Below, piece after piece: positions 7,662-14,638 of a DNA stretch of 26,471 nucleotides (positions are counted from its first letter, which is position 1; each line of letters opens with the position of its first letter). The notes under the pieces were generated by a model. The model was not told where the DNA came from. It did not search any database and saw only the letters and a list, made by a program, of their open reading frames with translations. This stretch comes from a virus. Where the stretch lies: positions 1 through 26,471 of the IMG/VR virus record IMGVR_UViG_3300006929_000096. The stretch is one strand, 5' to 3'. A program made the translations under genes and the position numbers.

Positions 7662-8005
7662 CAAAATGGAATCTCATCATCAAGTTCTTCCAGCCCTTGA
7701 AGGCGCGCTTCGACCACTGTCTGCAGTAAACAGCGACCGAACTGCACCAGTTCCTCACGCGTAAGCACGGCAAGGTCCGTTTTACCTAATGAATCCAAGT
7801 ATTCGCCGCCATTACATATGCCGCGCCAGATGTGTTGATCTTCCTGTGTAGTAAAATCTGTCATCAATTTCTCCCGCTCGTTAAGTAACTGGTGACCGCG
7901 CGAACAAAACCATCGCGCCCTACCCGGCTTCCGGCGCAACGCTGGATCGAAACCAAATCCGCGCTCCGGCTTAAAACAGACGAAACACAGCGCCCGACTC
8001 GTCAT
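7661..8005 (-). CDS. DUF6511-like zinc-binding phage protein (114 aa)
   Basis: The N-terminal ~40 residues hold a probable zinc site: C7 and C10 in CFVCFKPERGFGFDP, then C34 in FCSRGH. This pattern resembles the phage DUF6511 family, whose function is unknown. The C-terminal part (about 48-114) is helical and acidic, ending in EELDDEIPF. An acidic phenylalanine-terminated tail of this kind recalls SSB C-terminal tips, so an interaction with replication proteins is possible, as inference only. The start overlaps the 58-aa zinc-finger gene by 35 bases, and the stop is coupled to the primase-helicase. Confidence 0.7.
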   Translation of the reverse strand: MTSRALCFVCFKPERGFGFDPALRRKPGRARWFCSRGHQLLNEREKLMTDFTTQEDQHIWRGICNGGEYLDSLGKTDLAVLTREELVQFGRCLLQTVVEARLQGLEELDDEIPF

Positions 8006-8147
8006 CTATCTCTCCCGCTCCATCGCAACTGCTACATGCAACCTCATGCACCCGATATGCCTGCCACGGCCCATTACTATTGACGCCACCGTCCACCACT
8101 TCGCGCTCCAGCCATCCCTCGCCGTCGCATGTCGGACACGGCTTCAA
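7971..8147 (-). CDS. small double CxxC zinc-finger protein (58 aa, TTG start)
   Basis: This short gene lies between the methyltransferase and the DUF6511-like gene. It starts at TTG overlapping the methyltransferase stop (TTGA) and reads CPTCDGEGW at 4-12 and CSSCDGAGEID at 38-48. Two CxxCxGxG knuckles about 30 residues apart are the signature of DnaJ-type zinc fingers. Conservation of both knuckles and exact placement make it convincing despite its length and the non-ATG start. It may be a DNA- or protein-binding adaptor in the replication operon. No J-domain is present. Confidence 0.7.
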   Translation of the reverse strand: MKPCPTCDGEGWLEREVVDGGVNSNGPWQAYRVHEVACSSCDGAGEIDDESGAVFRLF

Positions 8148-8842
8148 AATTCAAGTCCGCTTTGGCGCGGTGCCTCTGGCGGCGCGACGAACAAATCAGG
8201 TTGTTTGTAGGCGTCTTCGATGCGTTTGCAGGCAATGTCGAAATAACGCGGCTCTAATTCGATGCCGATAAATTTGCGGCCTAGCTTGGCGCAGGCGACG
8301 CCTGTCGTGCCGCTGCCCATGAAGGGGTCAGCAATTATGTTACAATTACTCGGCAGACGAGTTACGCACCATCGCATCAACGACAACGGCTTCTGTGTTG
8401 GGTGGCACTTCTTTAGGCCATTAGGGGATAAATCAAAAACCCGTGACGCCTCGCGCCATTGTGAACACCAAGCCATTTCGCAGTCATTAAAATGCATCCC
8501 GCGAATGCCTTTGTTCCAGATAAACATTTGTTTGGTTCTACGAAGTAAATCCAGATAGTAATTCGCACCCCACAGGATCTGATGTCGGGACATGCCACGC
8601 ATTAAATCAACATGCGCGGACGTGATTGGCTTATCCCATGCTTGAGTTTTGTCGCTATCAAATGGCCTTGCCGCATTTGTGCCGCGATTATTCCAATCGC
8701 CAAGCCCATAAGGCGGATCAGTCACTACAGCATCAACCGGCTCAAGCGTCGGCATGATTTCCAGACAATCGCCCTGATACAGCGTGCAATCGCCTATGAC
8801 GACGGGGTCGAATTTTTTCCTATTTTGTTGCATCACAGCCAT
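8144..8842 (-). CDS. DNA methyltransferase, N6-adenine or N4-cytosine type
   Basis: An S-adenosylmethionine-dependent exocyclic-amino methyltransferase. The catalytic DPPY motif (about residues 42-45) comes first, and the SAM-binding FMGSGTT motif with a downstream GIELEPRYFDIA strand comes near the C-terminus, the order seen in beta-class enzymes. At 232 aa it is minimal, with no obvious extra target-recognition domain. No restriction partner is present, so it is an orphan phage methylase, likely protecting phage DNA or tagging regulatory sites. Starts at 8842 and 8833 are both possible, and neither has a clear ribosome site. It heads the - strand replication operon, divergent from the + cassette. 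Confidence 0.9.
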   Translation of the reverse strand: MAVMQQNRKKFDPVVIGDCTLYQGDCLEIMPTLEPVDAVVTDPPYGLGDWNNRGTNAARPFDSDKTQAWDKPITSAHVDLMRGMSRHQILWGANYYLDLLRRTKQMFIWNKGIRGMHFNDCEMAWCSQWREASRVFDLSPNGLKKCHPTQKPLSLMRWCVTRLPSNCNIIADPFMGSGTTGVACAKLGRKFIGIELEPRYFDIACKRIEDAYKQPDLFVAPPEAPRQSGLEF

Positions 8843-8856
8843 CCGGTCGCTATAAT
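8828..8856 (+). promoter_or_regulatory. promoter for the + strand three-gene cassette
   Basis: A perfect -10 box, TATAAT (8851-8856), follows a 17-bp spacer after TTGCAT (8828-8833), a half-matching -35. It would start transcription near 8863, about 50 bases before the first + gene. The -10 box overlaps the region just upstream of the divergent methyltransferase start, so the two operons could be co-regulated. Confidence 0.6.
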
Positions 8857-8913
8857 ACGACCATTAGAGGAACGGCGACGGGCCGACCTCAAAACGGCGA
8901 AAGGGCCGAAAAA

Positions 8914-9279
8914 ATGTTTGAACGCGCAGACGCAGAAGCGAAAGCAAGCCCGGTTGGCAAACTCCTCATAGACGCCGGTTTCATCCCCACGCATACCGGC
9001 GGTGGATGCCGCGCTTGGGAAAAGATTCTCAATGATGGCGACCAGCTGTTGGTTACGCATGAGGATATGGAATTGCTTGGCGATCCCAATACCCGGCGAT
9101 GGCTCATCGGACGCTATAGCGATGATGATTTTGTTGACGATGGTCCCTTCACCCTCGCGACGGCGCTGAAAGAGGTCGCCAACTTGCCGAAACCGGATGC
9201 TGATTTGGCTGAGTGCATCCGAAACGGTCACACCGATACGGGTAGAGGCGTTTGCGCTGATTGTGGGACGTTCCTTTAA
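8914..9279 (+). CDS. conserved-looking hypothetical phage protein (121 aa)
   Basis: First gene of a + strand trio. It has a Gly-rich THTGGGCRAWEK segment (about 26-37), an acidic central part (RYSDDDFVDDG) and a C-terminal CxxC (ADCGTF) preceded by another Cys at about 101, a possible metal site. The Gly-Gly-Gly-Cys segment, followed by strands and an Asp-Phe motif, recurs in small phage proteins of unknown function. No membrane or signal segment. A 303-aa frame lies opposite but looks like a shadow. The next gene begins directly after its stop. Confidence 0.7.
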   Translation: MFERADAEAKASPVGKLLIDAGFIPTHTGGGCRAWEKILNDGDQLLVTHEDMELLGDPNTRRWLIGRYSDDDFVDDGPFTLATALKEVANLPKPDADLAECIRNGHTDTGRGVCADCGTFL

Positions 9280-9528
9280 ATGCACAAAACAAAGATAAAA
9301 AATCTTGTTGAAGCGAAGCGGTATATTGAAGCGCTTCACAAGTCGGGGAAGGACTTTCATTTTGACGACGACCCCGCCGACATCATTGAATATGCGACGG
9401 GCTTGCGCTCGTTTACTGATGAAGAAAGCGCGGAGATTTCCAAGCGCGTTGACGAAATGTATGCAATCGATTGGGGCAAATTTGAATGCCCTATCGGTTA
9501 CCTTTTGCATATTCGGGAAGGTAAATAA
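9280..9528 (+). CDS. small acidic phage protein (82 aa)
   Basis: Second gene of the + trio, starting at the base after the previous stop. Residues 26-33 read FHFDDDPA. A Thr-Asp-Glu-Glu helix and DEMYAIDWGKFECPIGYLL follow at about 57-76. I have seen this arrangement (acidic patch, DEMYA-D-W, Cys-Pro-Ile-Gly) in small phage proteins of unknown function. It has no catalytic motif. The net charge is negative, so binding to a basic partner is conceivable. Confidence 0.7.
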   Translation: MHKTKIKNLVEAKRYIEALHKSGKDFHFDDDPADIIEYATGLRSFTDEESAEISKRVDEMYAIDWGKFECPIGYLLHIREGK

Positions 9529-9738
9529 TTGACGCGTGACGAATTGATCGCTTGCGGCGAAGCCCTCTATGGGCCTCGCTGGCAAGCGCCGCTCTCCCGT
9601 GACCTCAATGTCGCGGTTCGCACGGTCCAGCGTTGGGACGCTGGCGACCGTGCTATTCCCAAAACGCTTACGGATGACTTGCGCGCGCTTTTGATTGTGC
9701 GGCGCATCAGCATCGATGAATTGCTGGACATGCTCTAG
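9529..9738 (+). CDS. small HTH DNA-binding protein (69 aa, TTG start)
   Basis: Third gene of the + trio. A helix-turn-helix occupies about residues 17-46: a Trp-Gln-Ala-Pro-Leu-Ser-Arg-Asp-Leu helix, a Val-Arg-Thr-Val-Gln-Arg-Trp recognition helix, then an Asp-Arg-Ala-Ile-Pro turn. It is similar to small XRE-like regulators of phages. The start is TTG, with GGAAGG eight bases upstream and no ATG available. It probably regulates its own cassette or the flanking operons. Its stop is only 2 bases from the convergent cytosine methyltransferase stop. Confidence 0.75.
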   Translation: MTRDELIACGEALYGPRWQAPLSRDLNVAVRTVQRWDAGDRAIPKTLTDDLRALLIVRRISIDELLDML

Positions 9739-9740
9739 CA

Positions 9741-11069
9741 TCACAGCCGCTCCACCATCGCGATACGTTCGCCGATCCAGCGCATCACGGGCACCGCCAT
9801 TGAATTGCCCAGCGCCTTGTAGCGCGGCCCGTCAGGACACAACTCTGGCGGCTTACCGCGCCACGCGATCTGTGTGTAATCGTCAGGAAAGCCTTGAAGC
9901 CGTTCGCACTCGCGCGGCGTTAGTCGCCGCACGGCGTAGCGGTGCGCGACAGATTGCGGAACCTGTCTAGCTTCAAGCGTGTAAGCGGTATCGTCATTGC
10001 GGTAACCCTTACCGTCAGGCCCGTTTTCCGGGTTTTCAGATGTTGCGCGCTCCTGTATCGCCATCGCTGTCTGCGTCGTGTCGAAGACAACGCCAAGCCC
10101 GCGATCCATCGCGCCGAGCGGATGCGTTACCTCGCCGGTATCAGGGTCTTGTCGATTATGGAAAGCAAAGAGCGGAACCCCGCGACCGGTGCCGTCTTCG
10201 CTGGCGTCGAATCCTTCGCCGCGCAGCGCGTGCGTGATCATTGTCTGACCTTCATCAGCCGTCGTATTGACGCCTTTGTGCATGCGCGCAGTTAGTGGAT
10301 TTGCTGTTTTCGGGATGGTTGGCGCAACACCGCCGACGGTTTGGACGGCGATCACCGGATCTTGCCCCCTGCTTTCTCCGGTTCGCTCTACGCCGCGACC
10401 ACTGTTGACTAGGCTTGGCGCAACGTCGTGAGTTATGTCGCCGGGGAACCCGCTACACTGGTTAGCGCCGACCGTAAGGCTATCGGCAACTCTTTGCCCC
10501 GCTTCTCGGCGCGGCGCAATATCCCCTGACAGGCTTTCGCGCTCAAAAAGAACCGCTGCGGCACGTCGCCAGTTTCCAAGATGTCCGACAACGAAGACGC
10601 GACGCCGTCGCTGTGGAACTCCGAAGTTTTGAGCGTCAAGCGTTCGGTACGCCCACCCATACCCGAGTTTTTCCAGCCCTCCAAGGAAGGCTCCAAAGTC
10701 CCGTCCTTCGCCGGATGACAGGACGCCGGGGACGTTCTCCCATACCAGCCAATTGGGCCAATATCGTGCAGCAATCGCGAGATAGGTGAGTGCGAGGTTT
10801 CCGCGTGGGTCAGCAAGGCCCGCTCGAAGCCCCGCGACTGAGAAACTTTGGCATGGGGTTCCGCCGACGAGAACATCGATAGCTGGGTCATCAGGCCAAT
10901 CCTTGAATTGTGTCATGTCGCCATAATTCAGCGAGTCAAAATGCGTCGCGAAAACTGCGGCCGGGAATTTCTCGATTTCCGCGCACCAGGCGAACCGCCA
11001 GCCCAGCCCTTGCCACGCCAATTCTGGCGCACCAATCCCGCTGCAAACCGATCCGACTGTGAGCGTCAT
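9741..11069 (-). CDS. DNA cytosine-5 methyltransferase
   Basis: It transfers a methyl group from SAM to cytosine C5 in DNA. Conserved motifs in order: I, CSGIGAPELAW (9-19); IV, GGTPCQSFS with catalytic Cys73; VI, WENVPG (110-115); VIII, QRRRRVF; IX, RRLTPRECERLQGFPDDYT; X, ALGNSMAVPVM. A long variable region between VIII and IX should set the target site. At 442 aa it is full length. The ATG at 11069 overlaps the previous stop (ATGA), which decides the start. No cognate endonuclease is nearby, so this is an orphan methylase, probably for protection against host restriction. Confidence 0.95.
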   Translation of the reverse strand: MTLTVGSVCSGIGAPELAWQGLGWRFAWCAEIEKFPAAVFATHFDSLNYGDMTQFKDWPDDPAIDVLVGGTPCQSFSVAGLRAGLADPRGNLALTYLAIAARYWPNWLVWENVPGVLSSGEGRDFGAFLGGLEKLGYGWAYRTLDAQNFGVPQRRRRVFVVGHLGNWRRAAAVLFERESLSGDIAPRREAGQRVADSLTVGANQCSGFPGDITHDVAPSLVNSGRGVERTGESRGQDPVIAVQTVGGVAPTIPKTANPLTARMHKGVNTTADEGQTMITHALRGEGFDASEDGTGRGVPLFAFHNRQDPDTGEVTHPLGAMDRGLGVVFDTTQTAMAIQERATSENPENGPDGKGYRNDDTAYTLEARQVPQSVAHRYAVRRLTPRECERLQGFPDDYTQIAWRGKPPELCPDGPRYKALGNSMAVPVMRWIGERIAMVERL

Positions 11070-11872
11070 ACCCCGCACATGCCTTCGCATTCGTTCTCGA
11101 AAAAATTGAGTTGCCCAAGGTCTTCAAGATTTCGGAAATCGACCTCGGCCAGAGGTTTGCAGGAGCGGTGGACGTATTGCTGTTCTTTATATCCCTTTAG
11201 AATGGAACCGTTCTCGCGGATCGCGTGGTCGAACTCGACCGCAGCCGCAAATGAATCGGGATCATTTATTTTCATGTCGCGCCAGAGCGCATCGTTGTGA
11301 AATGGACAGGCAACGCAGGCGCTTTTCGATAGCGTTCGCCCTAGATAATGGCGCGAGAACCACACCTCGCAGTCATTGCGGCTTATGCGGGCGTCAATGA
11401 GCGGGAATATGTGAGTGTAAAACGGGTGACGCGACGGCTTCATTCGGGGCGCTTCGTCGGTGCTAATTCCCATCCATAAGTTAATAACGGAATGCTTCGG
11501 TGCGCGTTGCCGGTACTTCAATCCAATCAATTCTCGCAGTTTCTTGCGTACAGGACTTATTTTGTATTCAGCGGTGCATCCCCGCCGGCCCATGCCGCCT
11601 TTAGCGGTGAATAAAGGCATAGACGCAAAACGTTGCCCTGTTGTATTTCGACCTGCAAGATGATCCGCCCGTATATCACCAGCGGTAACGCGGTACACAG
11701 GAAACGGCAATTGCTCTTCAAGCCAATCCAAATGCGTGTAAACGCCCTTCGGCTCAAATTGCGTGTCCGCGAATATGGCGCATTCCGGCATCGGCGATAG
11801 TTCGCCGCGCGCCGCCATCAGAGCCATGACCGACGATTGCACGCCTGCGCCGAGTGATATGACGTTAATCAC
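11066..11872 (-). CDS. PAPS-reductase/PP-loop family protein (268 aa, GTG start)
   Basis: A member of the phosphoadenosine-phosphosulfate reductase superfamily, whose PP-loop activates substrates with ATP. The loop is SLGAGVQSS (6-14), followed by the IFADTQ strand (33-38) and a GGMGRRGCT Cys (C99) with a Lys/Pro segment after it. C186/C189 (CVACPFH), C238, C262 and C266 could bind a metal or Fe-S cluster. Phages carry this subfamily often, but its reaction is not established. True sulfate assimilation is unlikely in a phage. DndC-like sulfur modification or another base or tRNA change is possible. It is coupled to both the exonuclease (GTGA) and the cytosine methyltransferase (ATGA). Confidence 0.85.
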   Translation of the reverse strand: MINVISLGAGVQSSVMALMAARGELSPMPECAIFADTQFEPKGVYTHLDWLEEQLPFPVYRVTAGDIRADHLAGRNTTGQRFASMPLFTAKGGMGRRGCTAEYKISPVRKKLRELIGLKYRQRAPKHSVINLWMGISTDEAPRMKPSRHPFYTHIFPLIDARISRNDCEVWFSRHYLGRTLSKSACVACPFHNDALWRDMKINDPDSFAAAVEFDHAIRENGSILKGYKEQQYVHRSCKPLAEVDFRNLEDLGQLNFFENECEGMCGV

Positions 11873-12741
11873 GCCATCGCCTCGCGCACATGAAACCCGT
11901 CGCAGCCGGCGGCTTGTTGGTCAGGCGTCAGGATCGCGTCATGTTTTCCACAGTGCCATTGCGGTCCATCGACCGGCGTTGAAAAACGGCATGTGCGACA
12001 ATTCTTTTGCACTGCCACACCCTCATGGCACACGTCGCGATAATCACACCACTTGCACGCAAACGCCTTTGGCGACTCCGACACGCGTTCCGGCAATTCG
12101 TTGACGTTCTCGACCATCGACCGCAGCCGTTCCGCGAAATATTCGGCCTCATCAACGTTTAATTCTGTGCGGCAACTATCCCAATTGCGGCACCCTGCGC
12201 TTGCGACGACCAGCCAGTGCCGCTTGAACCCGCCGTAAAGCATGTAAAGTTGACCTTGCACCCAATACGTGAAGTCCCACTCTTTGAGCGTCGCCTTCTC
12301 GCCATCGCGCTCCTTTATCTTTTTGAACTGCGCAAACTTCCGCTCGTTTACAATCTTGCATTCCCAGACGTGCGGCGTTTTTGGCGCGACCGGCAGCTGA
12401 TGCACGATGCCGTCAAAGTGACCGCGCAAATGCCCGCCCGCATCAACGACCTCGAACTGTCTTCCGGTTTCGGGATCCACCGTCTGCAGAAGCACGTCAT
12501 CGACCATTTGGATGCGCGCAGCGATAACGTCTTCGCCGCGATTGCCGTCATCAATTGCGCATAACCCTCGCGCCGCAATCGCTGCAGCTGACGCCCACAG
12601 CCACGAATACCATTGCTGTCGCGGGCATCTGCCAGCGGTTGACATGCCAAGGTGCAGCCGACGCGGTCGCGCCGCATCACGGCGCTCCATCTCGGCGTCG
12701 GCGGCGTTCAATACGGAATCTGAATAGTCAATTTTTACCAT
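11869..12741 (-). CDS. Cas4/RecB-like PD-(D/E)XK exonuclease with C-terminal Cys-rich module
   Basis: A probable phage recombination exonuclease. From the ATG at 12741 (290 aa): N-terminal C39 (GRCPRQ), nuclease residues Asp110 (GHFDG) and Glu127-x-Lys129 (WECK), a QxxxY motif at 162-166, and C229/C232/C238 (CKWCDYRDVC). With C39 these form the 4Fe-4S set typical of Cas4/AddB-type nucleases. Extra cysteines C248, C251, C264 and C280 make a second, zinc-ribbon-like module. It follows the SSB gene, consistent with 5' resection for Sak4 annealing. The start has no Shine-Dalgarno and directly follows a terminator-like hairpin. Confidence 0.88.
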   Translation of the reverse strand: MVKIDYSDSVLNAADAEMERRDAARPRRLHLGMSTAGRCPRQQWYSWLWASAAAIAARGLCAIDDGNRGEDVIAARIQMVDDVLLQTVDPETGRQFEVVDAGGHLRGHFDGIVHQLPVAPKTPHVWECKIVNERKFAQFKKIKERDGEKATLKEWDFTYWVQGQLYMLYGGFKRHWLVVASAGCRNWDSCRTELNVDEAEYFAERLRSMVENVNELPERVSESPKAFACKWCDYRDVCHEGVAVQKNCRTCRFSTPVDGPQWHCGKHDAILTPDQQAAGCDGFHVREAMA

Positions 12742-12744
12742 GAG

Positions 12745-12787
12745 AAAAAAAGGGGGCGGATGCTTAAGGGGCAAAGCGCCCGCCCCC
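12745..12787 (-). terminator. strong terminator between DUF669-like and exonuclease genes
   Basis: On the - strand, an 8-bp perfect stem GGGGGCGG/CCGCCCCC (12780-12787 with 12752-12759) and a 20-base loop are followed by seven T (12745-12751). The T run ends three bases before the exonuclease ATG. It would cut off the downstream genes unless read through. Confidence 0.8.
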
Positions 12788-12794
12788 TAGTCCA

Positions 12795-13277
12795 CTAGCC
12801 CGCGCGCCAAGCGGGCGCTGGAACCGGTTCGGCGGCTGCAGGGCTAGCGACAGGCGCGGCTGGGGCAACGGGAGGGGTGCCAACAGCTACTGCCTGATTT
12901 TGAACGGGCGCTGGCGCGCTAAAACTTTTGATTTCGTTTTTTTTGGGATCGCCTTTTTTGAAGCCGACATAGACGCCAATGCGACGTGCGATCAGCTGAT
13001 CCGTATCTGCAATATGTGACATGCCAAGCGCTCTGCCGATCTGTTGCAGTTTTTCCATCGCGATGTTTTTTGCTACTTCGCTTGGGTGCTTGTAGTTCAG
13101 GTATTCCCAAACACTTCCATGGCCGTCGATGCGTACTTGGATGCAGAGTTGTTCGTGACCAGCAGCCGACATTGGGAAAGAAATTTCGACAATATCGCCG
13201 ACGTAATCGCCCGCTGGCAGCGGCTCATAGCTATGGCTTGTAGCCTCGGCGGGAACGTCCAAATTTAATGCAACCAT
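12795..13277 (-). CDS. DUF669-like single-stranded DNA-binding protein
   Basis: This resembles the DUF669 family, SSB-like proteins found with phage recombinases. The N-terminal ~110 residues form a beta-rich fold (LPAGDYVGDIVEISF, a Glu-Gln-Leu-Cys-Ile-Gln-Val strand) plus a helix around LQQIGRALGM. The C-terminal ~40 residues are Ala/Pro/Val-rich and flexible. The start at 13277 is fixed by AGGAGA seven bases upstream and by a one-base overlap with the previous stop (TAATG). It should coat ssDNA and load the Sak4-like ATPase upstream. The gene ends just before a strong terminator. Confidence 0.85.
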   Translation of the reverse strand: MVALNLDVPAEATSHSYEPLPAGDYVGDIVEISFPMSAAGHEQLCIQVRIDGHGSVWEYLNYKHPSEVAKNIAMEKLQQIGRALGMSHIADTDQLIARRIGVYVGFKKGDPKKNEIKSFSAPAPVQNQAVAVGTPPVAPAAPVASPAAAEPVPAPAWRAG

Positions 13278-14023
13278 TATTTGTCTCCTGGCGTGATGGC
13301 GTTGACGAGTGCAGACCACTCCAGCGGCAATTCGTCCGGTAGCGGGTATCGCGTTTTCGCTACGAAGTTCGGGCGCGAAGTGCAGCGCAGAACGCGTTCG
13401 CCACTGCCAACCGCCTTGACCTTTTTCTGTCCGAAGTTCGTAGTGGTTTCTTTTGTCGCGACACGCATGTTTGCGAAGCCGACGACATCAGAAAATTCGG
13501 TATATAAATCCGCCGCCTTTTTGTGCAGCTTGATTTCAAAGCGGTCGAACGCTTCGGTCGTCGGGTCTTCAAACCGCTTGACCTGACTGTGCGCCAGTAA
13601 AACGCACGCCATGCCGCGCTCACGACGCAGTCGCGTCAGCTTGCCGAGCAAGGCACGGTGATGAGCTAGCGCTGCGACATAGCCCTTGCCATAGCCCATG
13701 TCCTCGATTGAGTTTATTTTCTGGTCGGCGCAAACGCTGTCGTGCGTTAGCGTTTCAAACCAATCAAGACTGTCAATTGTAACGACCGTGTAATCGTGTT
13801 TTTCATTTAGCAGCTGATCCAGCGCCGCCATCACATCGGCGGTCGAGGTAGCCAGCGGGAAGCGATCAACGCCGACCACGTCAGCGCCTTCCTCGGTCGG
13901 TATAAAAATGCAACCGGCACCAGCGCCAGCCGCAAATGTGGTTTTCCCGACACCAGGCGGGCCATATATTGAAATGCGCGGTGGCTGAATAGCAGCACCC
14001 GTCACGACACCATCAAGTGGCAT
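13277..14023 (-). CDS. Sak4-like RecA-fold recombination ATPase
   Basis: A 248-aa RecA-like core ATPase with Walker A GPPGVGKTT (21-29) and Walker B VVTIDS (80-85). It has the small size and C-terminal beta-rich region of Sak4-type phage recombinases (AAA_24). These proteins pair with DUF669-like SSBs to anneal or exchange strands during phage recombination and replication. GAGAGGA lies eight bases before the ATG. It overlaps the nuclease gene upstream by 11 bases and is coupled to the SSB gene downstream, which supports the assignment. A different AAA role is less likely. Confidence 0.87.
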   Translation of the reverse strand: MPLDGVVTGAAIQPPRISIYGPPGVGKTTFAAGAGAGCIFIPTEEGADVVGVDRFPLATSTADVMAALDQLLNEKHDYTVVTIDSLDWFETLTHDSVCADQKINSIEDMGYGKGYVAALAHHRALLGKLTRLRRERGMACVLLAHSQVKRFEDPTTEAFDRFEIKLHKKAADLYTEFSDVVGFANMRVATKETTTNFGQKKVKAVGSGERVLRCTSRPNFVAKTRYPLPDELPLEWSALVNAITPGDK

Positions 14024-14345
14024 TGTTTTTTCCTCTCGTTATTAGGTCGATGAATAGGTCTTCCTTGACCACGTACAGGCGCGGCGCTCTGTCGGCTCTG
14101 ACCACGACGACGCTTGCGTCGTCTTGTTCAAACGCGCGATAGATCACGCCAAACCCGTTTTTGCGGCGCTTGCATTCGACGCGCAGTCCCTCGACCACGA
14201 CATCGCCAGCGAAATCCTCACCAAGCTGATGCTTGTAAGCGCCACTCGCGAAGACGCGATGCGCCTGCAAGCCCTTCGCCTTGCAAGCGTCTACGACTTC
14301 GTATTCCAATTCGCGGCCACGGTCTTTGTTTCTGCGGCCGCTCAT
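14013..14345 (-). CDS. Holliday-junction-resolvase-like PD-(D/E)XK nuclease (110 aa)
   Basis: A small Hjc/RRC-like nuclease. Motifs: basic N-terminus, Glu12 (GRELEYEV), Asp48 (DFAGDVVV), Glu57-x-Lys59 (VECKRR), then a Gly-Phe-Gly-Val-Ile-Tyr helix and a VVVVRAD strand. The order and spacing match archaeal-type resolvases and phage relatives that cleave branched DNA. The ATG at 14345 overlaps the Cro stop (ATGA), which decides the start; an upstream in-frame ATG at 14360 would lie inside Cro. It probably resolves recombination intermediates made by the Sak4/DUF669/exonuclease set. Confidence 0.83.
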   Translation of the reverse strand: MSGRRNKDRGRELEYEVVDACKAKGLQAHRVFASGAYKHQLGEDFAGDVVVEGLRVECKRRKNGFGVIYRAFEQDDASVVVVRADRAPRLYVVKEDLFIDLITRGKNNAT

Positions 14346-14545
14346 TGCGCGCGTTCCCACGCTGCCTGTAGGTCATCCAACGTGACCTTGCCTTGCGTGA
14401 CCGATATTATTTTTGAGATACGACGTGGCGCTGGTCGGCATCGCCCACGGCACCAGTGGCTCACGGTTTCCCGCTTGACGCCGATCCGCTGCGCAAAATC
14501 ATCCTGCGTCAGATTGTTCTCAACCAACCAATCACGTAAAAGCAT
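14342..14545 (-). CDS. Cro-like HTH repressor (67 aa)
   Basis: A helix-turn-helix covers about residues 13-33 (LTQDDFAQRIGVKRETVSHW) and matches the XRE/Cro fold. It is divergent from the S24 repressor, the classic place for Cro, and it is first in the recombination operon. The ATG at 14545 is preferred. An in-frame ATG at 14596 would add 17 hydrophobic residues and place the operator inside the gene. No Shine-Dalgarno is visible, so translation may start from a short leader. It likely binds palindromes in 14553-14687. Confidence 0.85.
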   Translation of the reverse strand: MLLRDWLVENNLTQDDFAQRIGVKRETVSHWCRGRCRPAPRRISKIISVTQGKVTLDDLQAAWERAQ

Positions 14546-14552
14546 GATCGTG

Positions 14553-14571
14553 ACGTAAAATAAATTTACGT
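14553..14571. promoter_or_regulatory. 19-bp palindromic operator at the cro promoter
   Basis: Inverted arms ACGTAAA/TTTACGT flank a 5-base spacer, directly downstream of the predicted cro -10 box. Repressor binding here would block the - strand recombination operon. CACGTAAAA recurs at 14533. Confidence 0.65.
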
Positions 14572-14598
14572 TATAGACAACATCAATTATTGCCACAA
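14570..14598 (-). promoter_or_regulatory. promoter of the cro/recombination operon
   Basis: On the - strand, TTGTGG (14593-14598) and TATAAC (14570-14575) are spaced by exactly 17 bp. The -10 box matches consensus at five of six bases. It drives the operon from Cro towards the cytosine methyltransferase and overlaps the 19-bp operator. Confidence 0.65.
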
Positions 14599-14600
14599 AC

Positions 14601-14630
14601 GTGTATAAGCGTGTACAAGCGTGTACGTGT
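14601..14630. repeat. three tandem 10-bp repeats upstream of the cro promoter
   Basis: GTGTATAAGC, GTGTACAAGC and GTGTAC(GTGT) lie head to tail, one DNA turn apart, so the same face repeats. Each begins with GTGTA, the half-site also found in the palindrome at 14669-14687. They probably bind a regulator cooperatively. Confidence 0.6.
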
Positions 14631-14638
14631 TGCGTTTT

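Noticed and set aside
8833-9744. 303-residue - strand frame opposite the three + genes
   Set aside because: It has no recognisable motif, spans several complete + genes with good starts, ribosome sites and a promoter, and its composition looks like antisense of coding sequence.
10433-10891. 152-residue - frame inside the cytosine methyltransferase
   Set aside because: It is a different frame on the same strand within a clear methylase with all motifs intact, so not a separate gene.
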